DNA of 11,225 bases from Flavobacteriaceae bacterium UBA2765 (GTDB lineage Bacteria > Bacteroidota > Bacteroidia > Flavobacteriales > Flavobacteriaceae), in assembly GCA_002352665.1 (NCBI GenBank), contig DEIV01000124.1:1-11225 (forward strand), read 5' to 3'. Under the pieces are notes generated by a model that did no database searches, was not told the DNA's origin, and saw only the letters and a list, made by a program, of their open reading frames with translations. Shown piece after piece: positions 1 to 7,498 of this stretch (position 1 is its first letter; every line of letters starts with the position of its first letter). Position numbers and translations under genes: made by a program.

Positions 1-804
1 TTCGTAATGGCAATTGCCTTAATCTTTGTTTCTTGTCATAAAGATGAAGTTTTAATTGAAGAGCAAGCTGTTAATCAGGAATTTCCTGAAATAACCAAAA
101 AGCTAGAAGCCATGCACTTTAATACTAACGACATTGAAAAGATTGATTTTCAGTTACCTGATGGGTCATTTCAAGAAATGTTCAGGGTAGAAGGTGATAT
201 TATGTTTAGTAGAGCTCAAATTGAGAATATGAAATTAGGTGGTGGAATTACAACTAAACAATATCGTACTAACAATCTGGTAAGTAATGGTGTAATTACT
301 ATTATTGGCTATACCGGTGGTGGAGGTTTTGGCCTTTCAAGTAAAGAACGTACTGCTTTACAATGGGCAGTTAATAATTATAATAGATTGAATTTAGATA
401 TTAGTTTTTCACTTTCTTATGGAACTAATTATCAATCTAAAGATATGGTTGTGTACCATAACCCTAATGAATCAGGAGCAGGTGGTTCTGCAGGTTTTCC
501 AAGTGGTGGAAGCCCTAATAAATTTGTGCAAATTTATGGCCTAAATTCCTATAATACCAATGTAGTTGAACATGTAATTACGCATGAGGTAGGCCATTCA
601 ATAGGTTTTAGACATACAGATTGGTGGAGTCGCCAGAGTTGTGGTCAAAATTCTAATGAAGGGACAGCTGGTGTAGGTGCTGTTCATATTCCGGGAACGC
701 CAACAGGATATGACGCTACTTCTATTATGTTAGCCTGTTTTGGGTCTGATGAGGATGGTGAGTTTAATGGAAATGATATAACCGCTTTAAGATATATGTA
801 TTAG
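1..804 (+). CDS. M57-family (HEIGH-type) zinc metalloprotease lipoprotein, 5'-truncated by the window edge
   Basis: Probable secreted or surface-anchored zinc endopeptidase; its substrate is unknown. The metzincin-type consensus HExxHxxGxxH is seen as HEVGHSIGFRHTDW (H193, E194, H197, H203, counted from the ATG at base 7). It is followed by a candidate Met-turn, SIMLACF, around M241. These features match the Bacteroidota-rich M57 (HEIGH) family. The frame begins ...FVMAIALIFVSCHKDE, whose LIFVSC resembles the lipobox of a type II signal peptide with the lipidated Cys at residue 10. Only nine residues precede that Cys from the ATG at base 7, and none is basic, so the true start almost certainly lies upstream of the window. 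The frame is open to base 1. The middle is Gly/Ser/Asn-rich (GGSAGFPSGGSP), as in many secreted proteins. No pro-domain or C-terminal sorting domain is visible. An intrinsic terminator follows directly, so this is the last gene of its transcript. The family call is fairly sure; the cellular role is not. Confidence 0.85.
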   Translation, partial: FVMAIALIFVSCHKDEVLIEEQAVNQEFPEITKKLEAMHFNTNDIEKIDFQLPDGSFQEMFRVEGDIMFSRAQIENMKLGGGITTKQYRTNNLVSNGVITIIGYTGGGGFGLSSKERTALQWAVNNYNRLNLDISFSLSYGTNYQSKDMVVYHNPNESGAGGSAGFPSGGSPNKFVQIYGLNSYNTNVVEHVITHEVGHSIGFRHTDWWSRQSCGQNSNEGTAGVGAVHIPGTPTGYDATSIMLACFGSDEDGEFNGNDITALRYMY

Positions 805-824
805 ATTTTGAGTTTGTTAATTTG

Positions 825-857
825 TAAAAGAGGAAGCTTCAAAAGATTCCTCTTTTA
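825..857 (+). terminator. Intrinsic terminator after the M57 protease gene
   Basis: A perfect 10-bp inverted repeat pairs AAAAGAGGAA (826-835) with TTCCTCTTTT (847-856). It is extended by one T-A pair (825/857), and the loop is 11 nt. The 3' arm is U-rich and runs into a T-rich tail (TTTTATTTTTTATTT), which is the usual form of a low-GC intrinsic terminator. It starts 20 bases after the protease stop codon and ends 46 bases before clpS, so it separates the two transcripts. The stem would also form on the minus strand, but there is no minus-strand gene nearby to use it. Confidence 0.75.
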
Positions 858-887
858 TTTTTTATTTACAATGTAAAAATATTTTTT

Positions 888-895
888 TAAATTTG
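888..895 (+). promoter_or_regulatory. TAnnTTTG -7 box ahead of clpS
   Basis: TAAATTTG matches the Bacteroidota -7 consensus TAnnTTTG perfectly. It ends 8 bases before the clpS ATG, so a start site at normal distance would give a nearly leaderless mRNA. No convincing TTG -33 element is seen at 17-21 bases upstream. In sequence this AT-rich, a chance match is possible. Confidence 0.35.
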
Positions 896-903
896 TTGTC
901 ATA

Positions 904-1179
904 ATGAGTACAAAAGAAAAAATAAAAGAAGATGTTGATGTGCTTGCACAAGATGTAAAACAACATGAAATTATTTTGTTTAACGATGATGTTAACACTT
1001 TTGAATTTGTAATTGATTCTTTAATTAAAGTTTGCAATCACTCTTCAGAGCAGGCCGAACAATGTACATACTTAGTGCATTATAAAGGTAAATGTGCAGT
1101 GAAAACTGGTGAATATGATGAATTGAAACCTCGTTGTACTAAATTATTGAATTTAGGACTTTCCGCTGAAATCGTTTAA
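904..1179 (+). CDS. clpS: ATP-dependent Clp protease adaptor ClpS
   Basis: ClpS binds proteins with a bulky hydrophobic N-terminal residue (N-degrons) and delivers them to a ClpA/ClpC-type unfoldase for degradation in the cytoplasm. The 91-residue length fits the family, with a flexible charged N-terminal tail (residues 1-20) and a core from HEIILFNDDVNTFEFV onward. Aligned by eye with E. coli ClpS, the residues that grip the substrate amino terminus are present: N27, D28 and H59 (in LVHYKGKC) correspond to E. coli N34, D35 and H66. The gatekeeper position equivalent to E. coli Met40 is Phe33 here. The gene stands alone between a terminator upstream and a gene-free stretch downstream, and no Clp ATPase or protease gene is in the window. 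The start at 904 is the first ATG after a TAnnTTTG box and gives the normal family length. Confidence 0.93.
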   Translation: MSTKEKIKEDVDVLAQDVKQHEIILFNDDVNTFEFVIDSLIKVCNHSSEQAEQCTYLVHYKGKCAVKTGEYDELKPRCTKLLNLGLSAEIV

Positions 1180-1240
1180 AAGAATATTTAAACCTAAGTT
1201 TGATCTAAGATTTATTTACAGTTAAGTTAAATTTCTATTC

Positions 1241-1256
1241 AATCCGAGGACGGATT
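1241..1256 (+). repeat. Short hairpin AATCCG-AGGA-CGGATT
   Basis: A perfect 6-bp inverted repeat (AATCCG at 1241-1246, CGGATT at 1251-1256) encloses a 4-nt loop AGGA. It is followed by TT and then AG, so the T-tract is too short for a convincing terminator alone. It lies 61 bases after the clpS stop codon and just ahead of the larger nested stem. Confidence 0.45.
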
Positions 1257-1259
1257 TTA

Positions 1260-1337
1260 GAAAGATTATCTAGCTAGTTTGAAAAAATTTATCAAACCCA
1301 TAGGAAATGCAAATAAAAGATAATCTTTCATGCATTT
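1260..1337 (+). terminator. Nested stem-loops after clpS, possible terminator
   Basis: A perfect 12-bp inverted repeat pairs GAAAGATTATCT (1260-1271) with AGATAATCTTTC (1318-1329). It encloses a second perfect 6-bp stem, GTTTGA (1277-1282) with TCAAAC (1292-1297). An alternative stem uses AAATGCA (1305-1311) with TGCATTT (1331-1337), with an internal AAAGA/TCTTT pairing. That alternative ends in a T-run and would act as an intrinsic terminator. The two folds share the AAAGATAATCTTTC segment and so exclude each other. Termination of clpS is the simplest role. Confidence 0.45.
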
Positions 1338-1385
1338 TTTTGAAATATCAAGATATTACTCACTAATTCTCTATTTTTTAAAGGG

Positions 1386-1463
1386 GAGTTCGTCATGTGC
1401 TTTGCAGTTTCTTCAAATATTACCTTCTATTTACCTTCTGTTCATTATCCCTAGGTCGAACTC
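1386..1463. repeat. Inverted-repeat element with GAGTTCG ends
   Basis: GAGTTCGTC (1386-1394) faces GTCGAACTC (1455-1463). Seven outer bases pair perfectly and 8 of 9 match overall, enclosing about 60 nt. The bases flanking both ends are A-rich in the outward direction (AAA before the left end, TTT after the right). The layout is compatible with a small palindromic repeat unit or MITE-like remnant, or with an RNA stem. No target-site duplication is clear and no transposase is present. Confidence 0.35.
1421..1442. repeat. 11-bp tandem duplication (TACCTTCTATT / TACCTTCTGTT)
   Basis: Two adjacent 11-base units differ at a single base (A/G at unit position 9). They sit inside the interval closed by the GAGTTCG inverted repeat. 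A spacing of 11 bases is close to one helical turn, so two protein contacts on one DNA face are possible. Simple slippage duplication is the null explanation. Confidence 0.5.
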
Positions 1464-1578
1464 AGGTTTTAAGAATTATTTTCTTCAAACTACATAATTT
1501 ATTATTATTAATTATTCAATATCTAGCTTAATTGGTTATTTTGTTTTAGGAATATTTAATTAAGTTTTATTTATTAAT

Positions 1579-1586
1579 TACATTTG
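1579..1586 (+). promoter_or_regulatory. TAnnTTTG -7 box of the aconitase promoter
   Basis: TACATTTG is a perfect match to the Bacteroidota -7 consensus TAnnTTTG, 34 bases ahead of the aconitase ATG. This places the expected start site near 1592 and leaves a leader of about 28 nt. The leader is A-rich (AAATAAAAAATATT before the ATG) with no Shine-Dalgarno sequence, as is usual in this phylum. No good TTG -33 element is seen at the expected distance. Confidence 0.55.
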
Positions 1587-1620
1587 TAACGATATAAAAT
1601 AACTTGAAATAAAAAATATT

Positions 1621-3885
1621 ATGGCTTTTGATATTGATATGATTAAAGGGGTATACAACAGGATGAAACAAAATGTTGATAAAGCTCGAGAGATAATAGG
1701 AAAACCACTAACGCTTTCTGAAAAAATATTATACAATCACCTTTGGGATAAAAACTTAGAGAAAGGATTTATTAGAGGTAAGGACTATGTTGATTTTGCC
1801 CCAGATAGAATTGCGTGTCAAGATGCAACAGCACAAATGGCTTTATTGCAATTTATGCAAGCCGGTAAAAGTAAAGTTGCTGTTCCGACAACTGTGCATT
1901 GCGATCATTTAATACAAGCTAAGATAGGTGCAGATAAAGATTTACAAAATGCAATTAATACCTCGAGTGAAGTATTTAATTTTTTGGCTTCAGTTTCTAA
2001 TAAATATGGTATTGGTTTCTGGAAACCCGGAGCTGGAATTATACATCAAGTAGTACTTGAAAATTATGCCTTTCCAGGTGGTATGATGATTGGAACAGAT
2101 TCTCATACAGTAAATGCAGGAGGTTTGGGTATGGTAGCCATTGGTGTTGGGGGTGCGGATGCAGTAGATGTTATGGCGGGAATGCCATGGGAATTAAAAT
2201 TTCCTAAATTAATTGGTATAAAATTAACGGGTAAATTAAGTGGCTGGTCTTCTCCAAAAGATGTTATATTAAAAGTTGCTGGTATTTTAACCGTAAAAGG
2301 AGGTACCGGTGCCATTGTTGAGTATTTTGGTGAAGGAGCTACATCTATATCTGCTACAGGAAAAGGAACAATTTGTAATATGGGTGCCGAAATAGGTGCT
2401 ACTACTTCTACTTTTGGCTATGATAAATCAATTGAGAGGTACTTACGTGCAACTAAAAGAGATGAAGTTGCAGATGAAGCTAATAAAATTGCTGAGTATT
2501 TAACAGGCGATAAAGAAGTTTATGAAAATCCTGAAAAGTATTTTGATCAAGTTATTGAAATCAATTTATCTGAATTGAAACCATTATTGAATGGTCCATT
2601 TACTCCAGATCTGGCAACACTTGTAGGGTCTGATATGACAAAAAAAGCAACAGAAAACGATTGGCCTTTAAAGGTTGAATGGGGTTTAATTGGTTCTTGT
2701 ACCAATTCGTCTTACGAAGATTTGTCGCGTGCAGCATCTATTGCTAAACAAGCAGTAGATAAAGGTATTGTGGCTAAAGCTGAATTTGGTATCAATCCTG
2801 GGTCAGAACAAGTAAGATATACCGCAGAAAGAGATGGTTTACTTCAAATTTTTGAAGATTTAGATGCAAAAATATTTACCAATGCCTGCGGCCCTTGTAT
2901 TGGCCAATGGGCTAGAGAAGGAGCTGAAGACCAACCTAAAAATACTATAGTACATTCGTTTAATAGAAATTTCTCCAAACGAGCTGATGGCAATCCTAAT
3001 ACACATGCATTTGTAGGTTCTCCAGAAATGGTAGCAGCTATTGCAATTTCTGGAAAGTTAGATTTTAATCCCGTGACTGATACTTTAATCAATCAAGATG
3101 GTATAGCAGTTAAATTTGATGAACCAACAGGTTTTGAGTTACCACCCAAAGGTTTTGAGGTTAAAGATCCCGGTTATGTTGAAGCCATAAAAGATGGCTC
3201 AAGTATTAAAATCACCGTTGATCCAAGTTCCAAACGGTTACAATTATTAACACCATTTGAGCCTATAGTTGGAAATGTATCAGGAGCAAAATTATTGATA
3301 AAAGCCTTTGGAAAATGTACAACCGATCATATTTCAATGGCCGGACCCTGGTTACGTTTTAGAGGTCATTTAGATAACATTTCTAATAATATGCTGATAG
3401 GTGCAGTTAATGCTTTTGGTAAAGCTACTAATAAGGTTAAAAATCAATTAACAGGTGAATTTGGTACTGTGCCAGATGTTGCCAGAGCTTATAAAAAAGC
3501 AAATGTTTCTTCAATCGTTGTTGGAGATCATAATTATGGCGAAGGGTCTTCAAGAGAACATGCTGCTATGGAACCACGTCATTTGGGTGTTGTTGCAGTA
3601 ATTGTAAAATCGTTTGCCCGTATCCATGAAACAAACCTTAAAAAGCAAGGTATGTTAGGATTAACTTTTACTAATGAAGCAGATTATGATTTAATACTAG
3701 AAGATGATACTTTTAACTTTACTGATTTAGCAGATTTTACTGCCGGTAAACCTTTAACATTAGAAATTGTTCATACAGATAATTCTAAAGATGTTATTAA
3801 GTTAAATCACACTTATAATGAAGGTCAAATAGCTTGGTTTAAAGAAGGTTCTGCATTAAATTTAATTAAGAAAGAAAACGCATAA
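1621..3885 (+). CDS. acn: Aconitate hydratase, mitochondrial type
   Basis: Catalyses citrate to isocitrate via cis-aconitate in the TCA cycle, in the cytoplasm, using a [4Fe-4S] cluster. The 754-residue length and domain order match the mitochondrial-type aconitases common in Bacteroidota rather than the longer AcnA (about 890 residues) or AcnB. The three cluster ligands are C360 (IGSCTNSSYED), C423 and C426 (NACGPCIGQW). Their spacing is identical to that of mitochondrial aconitase (358/421/424 in the mature pig enzyme). Other family signatures are TTVHCDHLIQA near residue 91, GTDSHTVNAGGLGM near residue 158, and the swivel-domain loop GEGSSREHAAMEPRHLG at about 640-656, which holds the catalytic serine. 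The gene appears monocistronic, with its own promoter box, and it converges on the TonB-receptor operon. Nothing looks broken. The identification is as secure as reading by eye allows. Confidence 0.97.
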   Translation: MAFDIDMIKGVYNRMKQNVDKAREIIGKPLTLSEKILYNHLWDKNLEKGFIRGKDYVDFAPDRIACQDATAQMALLQFMQAGKSKVAVPTTVHCDHLIQAKIGADKDLQNAINTSSEVFNFLASVSNKYGIGFWKPGAGIIHQVVLENYAFPGGMMIGTDSHTVNAGGLGMVAIGVGGADAVDVMAGMPWELKFPKLIGIKLTGKLSGWSSPKDVILKVAGILTVKGGTGAIVEYFGEGATSISATGKGTICNMGAEIGATTSTFGYDKSIERYLRATKRDEVADEANKIAEYLTGDKEVYENPEKYFDQVIEINLSELKPLLNGPFTPDLATLVGSDMTKKATENDWPLKVEWGLIGSCTNSSYEDLSRAASIAKQAVDKGIVAKAEFGINPGSEQVRYTAERDGLLQIFEDLDAKIFTNACGPCIGQWAREGAEDQPKNTIVHSFNRNFSKRADGNPNTHAFVGSPEMVAAIAISGKLDFNPVTDTLINQDGIAVKFDEPTGFELPPKGFEVKDPGYVEAIKDGSSIKITVDPSSKRLQLLTPFEPIVGNVSGAKLLIKAFGKCTTDHISMAGPWLRFRGHLDNISNNMLIGAVNAFGKATNKVKNQLTGEFGTVPDVARAYKKANVSSIVVGDHNYGEGSSREHAAMEPRHLGVVAVIVKSFARIHETNLKKQGMLGLTFTNEADYDLILEDDTFNFTDLADFTAGKPLTLEIVHTDNSKDVIKLNHTYNEGQIAWFKEGSALNLIKKENA

Positions 3886-3908
3886 ATTATGTCCTATTCC
3901 TATCCTTT

Positions 3909-3934
3909 CCTTACGGAATGCGAGGGAGGTAAGG
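3909..3934. terminator. Stem-loop between convergent aconitase and TonB-receptor genes
   Basis: CCTTAC (3909-3914) pairs with GTAAGG (3929-3934) around a 14-nt loop, in the 50-base gap between the two convergent stop codons. An alternative smaller palindrome is TTCC-TTAC-GGAA (3907-3918). T-runs are short on both sides (TTT on plus, AAAGG read on minus), so this is only a plausible bidirectional terminator. Confidence 0.35.
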
Positions 3935-3935
3935 T

Positions 3936-6458
3936 TTAGAAAGATACTCTAAAAGAAAAGTTAGGTGTAAATCCTAAAGAATATGTTTTAATTTCTTTGA
4001 CGGTATTAGTATCATCAATACTATAATAACTGTTGATCGTATTTTTTTTGTCTAATAGATTTAAAACGGAAAGTCCGGCTTGAGCTTTTATTCTATCAGA
4101 AAAACGAAAATCATAAATAGCAGAAGCATCTATCCTCATATATGCATCTAAGTTGCTACTGTTGGCTTCTTGATAATTGATCGTATTATTGACAATCTCA
4201 TTACCTACAACTGGATTTGTTGTTGGTTTGCCACTACGCCAATTTGCTCCGGCAGAAAGTTTTAATTTATTAAAATTATATCCTGTTGCTAATGAAACGG
4301 TGTGTGTTATATCAAAATTACTTGGAAAATTATGATCCTCCAATTCATAGAAAACATAATTATTATCAGCAAAAGAATAGCCTAGCCAAGTATTAATTTT
4401 GTTAAATTTATGATTGATTATGAATTCAAAACCTTTAACATTATAACTGCCATTTGAATCTGTAAATTCATATTGATTCCTAAAGCCTTGACTTTGAGTT
4501 GTAATACCGTCAATTTCTTTGTAATAGATTTCAGTATTGATCTTTAACCCGTCATAATTGTAATTTGATCCGATAGAAATTTGCTTACTCTTTAAGATGG
4601 GAATGTTCTCATTATTCGATAAGGTCCAACGGCGACTCTCAATACCTAAAAAATTATTTCTAAAGTCATTTACCAGGGTAGTGGTTTGATTTTTAAATTC
4701 TCCTAAGATCTCAAATGTTATTTTTTCATTTAATCTATAATTGAAATTCAATCTGGGTTCTATCAAATACTTTTTAAATGAGGATAAATAGTTCACTCGA
4801 GCACCTAAATTGATATTGATATTTCCTTCTTCAGAACTATAGGAAACGGTAGAAGATAAGGCATGAGTTGTAACAGTTCTTTTAACTACAGTATCTAGAA
4901 CCGGAAAGTTAATTTTATCGGCATTTGTAATTTCAGTTTGTTTAAAATGGTAACCATGAAAGATAGAAAAATAATCATTTACAATATATCTAGAATTTAG
5001 ATCTAGACCACTTTCAACAATTTCGTTTTTTTGAGTTAAAATAAGTTCTTTAATAATATCAACATTCGTTCCGTCTAATTTATAATTAGTTGCATAAAGT
5101 TGTGCAGTTGTTTTAAATTTATCGCTCCATGTTCTTTTATATGCTATACCTCCTGCTAAATTACTTTGATCTAAAGAGCTTTCTCGTGATGACGTTAATC
5201 CACCGCCAAAAGCGTTTTCACTAATAGTGAGATTATTATTGAGATTTAAAAAATTAATTCTGATTTGATCCTTTTTAGAAATTTTGTACAACCATCTTAA
5301 ACTCACATCGTAAAAATCAAATTTTTCGTCGGTACTATTTGTGTTGTTAGTGCTTAAGACAACATCGGTATTTTGAAATGCCCTATCAAAATATTGGGTA
5401 TATGTTGGGGTGTTTAAGTAATCATTAATAGAAGTTCTTGAAGCAATTTGTAAAGATGATTTTTTATGAATGGGAATATCAACAAAAGCATCTAAGTTTA
5501 TAAAATTTAAACCAATTTCTGTATGTAAAACTTTGTTTACACTTTGATCCGTTTGCATATCTATGGTTCCAGAAATCCCGTCAGTATAAGGAGTTGGCGT
5601 TCCATTTTTGTAAAGTTTTACTTTTTTGGTAATACGCGGATTGACAGCTGATATGAGTCCGAAAAAATGACCTGATTGGTAGAGCTTAATACCATCCCAT
5701 TGAATTAAATTTTGATCATGTGTACCACCTCTTACATTAATGTTTGAAACAGTTTCGTCTATACTCTGTACACCAGATATGGCTTGTATTGTTTGTAGAA
5801 CATCCGTTTCTATGAGTCCGGGTACTGTACCAAAATTCTTATAATTTATGGTTATACTACCATCCATAACCTTATTAATACCATCAGTTAAATAGTTGGT
5901 CAATATAATTTCTGATAAAATCTCAACTTTAGAACTTAAAAAAATTATTTCACAATCTTTTGTTTTTAAGTTTTTGGAATAATCTGTAAATACTTCATAA
6001 CTAAGATGTCTTAAAGTGATGATATCGTTATCAGATACATCAATAAGTTCAAAATAGCCTTTGTCATTACTTAACGTAGAGATGTCTTTAGATTGAATCA
6101 CTACACCCTCAATTGGCATATTGGTATACTCATCCATTAAATAACCACAAACAGTATACAAATTTGCTCTATTTTTTGTAATGGTAATAAAATTACTTCC
6201 TATAACTGTAAATAGCAAGGAAGTATTATTTTGGATATAGTCCATGGATTCTTTGAGAGAAAGATCGTCCTCTGGAGGTTCTATATAAATGTTTCTGATA
6301 TCTTTATCTATAAACGAAAAATTAGAGTCAAAACGTGACTCTAATTTTTCTAAAATATCAATAAGTGGTTCCTTTCCTTTTTTGGTTTGGGCTGTGATTG
6401 AAGTGAAACAAAAAAAGGATAAAAAAATTAGACTAAGAAGTAACCAATTTTTTATCAC
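3936..6458 (-). CDS. STN-domain TonB-dependent outer-membrane receptor (FecA-like transducer)
   Basis: Outer-membrane beta-barrel that imports a ligand using TonB energy and also signals its presence inward. Seen in order: a Sec signal peptide (residues 1-24, ending TSITAQ), an STN secretin/TonB short domain (about 31-96), a CarboxypepD_reg-like beta-sandwich (about 100-185, VCGYLMDEYTNMPIEGVVI), a plug (about 205-305, with VRGGTHDQN and DGI) and a barrel to residue 840 ending in Phe (FRVSF). The STN domain is the part that contacts FecR in FecA systems. The start is GTG: its last bases overlap the TGA stop of the FecR gene (GTGA), which implies translational coupling, and this start yields an intact signal peptide. 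Length is normal for FecA-type receptors and shorter than SusC proteins. There is no SusD partner next to it, so a siderophore, metal complex or other small ligand is as likely as a glycan. The ligand cannot be told from the sequence. Confidence 0.92.
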   Translation of the reverse strand: MIKNWLLLSLIFLSFFCFTSITAQTKKGKEPLIDILEKLESRFDSNFSFIDKDIRNIYIEPPEDDLSLKESMDYIQNNTSLLFTVIGSNFITITKNRANLYTVCGYLMDEYTNMPIEGVVIQSKDISTLSNDKGYFELIDVSDNDIITLRHLSYEVFTDYSKNLKTKDCEIIFLSSKVEILSEIILTNYLTDGINKVMDGSITINYKNFGTVPGLIETDVLQTIQAISGVQSIDETVSNINVRGGTHDQNLIQWDGIKLYQSGHFFGLISAVNPRITKKVKLYKNGTPTPYTDGISGTIDMQTDQSVNKVLHTEIGLNFINLDAFVDIPIHKKSSLQIASRTSINDYLNTPTYTQYFDRAFQNTDVVLSTNNTNSTDEKFDFYDVSLRWLYKISKKDQIRINFLNLNNNLTISENAFGGGLTSSRESSLDQSNLAGGIAYKRTWSDKFKTTAQLYATNYKLDGTNVDIIKELILTQKNEIVESGLDLNSRYIVNDYFSIFHGYHFKQTEITNADKINFPVLDTVVKRTVTTHALSSTVSYSSEEGNININLGARVNYLSSFKKYLIEPRLNFNYRLNEKITFEILGEFKNQTTTLVNDFRNNFLGIESRRWTLSNNENIPILKSKQISIGSNYNYDGLKINTEIYYKEIDGITTQSQGFRNQYEFTDSNGSYNVKGFEFIINHKFNKINTWLGYSFADNNYVFYELEDHNFPSNFDITHTVSLATGYNFNKLKLSAGANWRSGKPTTNPVVGNEIVNNTINYQEANSSNLDAYMRIDASAIYDFRFSDRIKAQAGLSVLNLLDKKNTINSYYSIDDTNTVKEIKTYSLGFTPNFSFRVSF

Positions 6459-7369
6459 TCTTTAGTTAATACTATTTTTGTTTTATTTTCTTTAATATAC
6501 TTCAATTGTAAAGGTAATGTTATGGCTTTTAAAGCTAATTCTTTGTCATTCAATGCAAAACTACCGGTAAATAATTGAGTAGTATCTACATCTTTGGTTT
6601 CTACTTTTATATTGTATTGTCTTTCAAACTCTTTAATAACTTCTCCGTAAGGTACACTTTTAAAACTACTCATTTTTTTACCTGTCCAAGAAGGAAGAGA
6701 GTCTTTAGTTTCACTTTCAACTATTTCATTGCCAATTACTTTAAAAGTTTTGCCAGCTGGTAGCTTTATTTCCTTTCCTTTAAAAGAAACACTTACCAAA
6801 CCTTCATAACAAGTAACTTCAAAATAATTAACGCGTTGTTTCACGTTAAATTGTGTGCCTAAAACACTTACTTTTCCTAACCAAGTAACAACGTCAAATT
6901 GTGATCCTTTAGCAACTTTAAAATAGGCTTCTCCTACCAAATTAACTTCACGATTGTTTTTCCAATTTCCTTTTTTATATTGTATGGATGAGGAAGCATT
7001 TAGTTTTACACTTGAATTATCAGGTAATTCAACAGTAGTATGATTACTAGCTAATGCTTTAACCGTAGTTGTATTACCATATAAAGGGGCGTAATAAACG
7101 GCTAGGCCGATTATGAAGATTGCCGCAACACGTAAAAGAGGTTTTATCCAGTTAAGTGTTTTTACGGGAGTTTCTTGCCGACGTTCATTAATGATGGCGT
7201 TTAATTTACCATACTCAAAATCAACATCATATGATGTGTCTTCAAAAAGCTTCGCTTTTTCGGAGAGTTTTGTGTATGACTCATACTCTGGCAAAGCCTT
7301 AAAAGCTTTAAGCCCGGCATCGTCTAGTTCGCCATCTAACCATTTTTGTATTAAAATTTCTTTTTGCAT
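6455..7369 (-). CDS. FecR-family anti-sigma factor (FecR + DUF4974)
   Basis: Inner-membrane regulator that holds the partner ECF sigma factor and receives the signal from the STN domain of the receptor. The 304 residues contain a short cytoplasmic segment (about 1-75, beginning MQKEILIQKWLDGELDD) and one transmembrane helix (about 77-96, VAAIFIIGLAVYYAPLYG). The periplasmic FecR domain (about 102-197) includes VELPDNSSVKLNASSSIQY and EVNLVGEAYFKVAKG. A C-terminal DUF4974 domain (about 232-303) includes FKSVPYGEVIKEFERQYNI. This is the standard Bacteroidota architecture. It lies 129 bases downstream of the sigma gene and overlaps the receptor gene by 4 bases. The 129-base gap is AT-rich and has only a one-mismatch -7 box (TTAATTTG, minus strand, 7418-7425), so it is uncertain whether an internal promoter exists there. 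Confidence 0.93.
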   Translation of the reverse strand: MQKEILIQKWLDGELDDAGLKAFKALPEYESYTKLSEKAKLFEDTSYDVDFEYGKLNAIINERRQETPVKTLNWIKPLLRVAAIFIIGLAVYYAPLYGNTTTVKALASNHTTVELPDNSSVKLNASSSIQYKKGNWKNNREVNLVGEAYFKVAKGSQFDVVTWLGKVSVLGTQFNVKQRVNYFEVTCYEGLVSVSFKGKEIKLPAGKTFKVIGNEIVESETKDSLPSWTGKKMSSFKSVPYGEVIKEFERQYNIKVETKDVDTTQLFTGSFALNDKELALKAITLPLQLKYIKENKTKIVLTKE

Positions 7370-7498
7370 ATCAATGTTTCTTATTACATAACAACTGAAG
7401 CAAGATTATTCCTACCTCAAATTAAATATTTTTTCACTTTTATTAAAGCGACTTCATATATGTAACAATTATATATCAAAATATCCTACTAATATATA

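Larger units (their letters stand above)
1180..1620. other. Gene-free interval between clpS and aconitase, rich in inverted repeats
   Basis: No credible open frame is seen in these 441 bases on either strand. The first two thirds hold several inverted repeats (1241-1256, 1260-1337, 1386-1463) and an 11-bp tandem duplication, listed separately. The last third is very AT-rich and ends in the aconitase promoter box. The structured part could be the clpS 3' UTR and terminator, a small palindromic mobile or repeat element, or a small RNA. The sequence does not decide between these. Confidence 0.6.

Noticed and set aside
855..1037. 60-codon minus-strand open frame over the 5' part of clpS
   Set aside because: It lies opposite the start of a well-supported ClpS gene, is Ser/Thr-rich low-complexity, and shows no domain.
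2103..2315. 70-codon minus-strand open frame inside aconitase
   Set aside because: Antisense shadow of conserved aconitase coding sequence, with a Pro-rich composition typical of such shadows.
2844..3092. 82-codon minus-strand open frame inside aconitase
   Set aside because: Antisense to the conserved CGPC region of aconitase, with no recognisable domain.
6575..6763. 62-codon plus-strand open frame opposite the FecR gene
   Set aside because: Phe/Tyr-rich antisense of the DUF4974 coding region; no start signal or domain.
7113..7391. 92-codon plus-strand open frame opposite the start of the FecR gene
   Set aside because: Antisense shadow, Ser-rich, overlapping the conserved N-terminus of FecR; no support.
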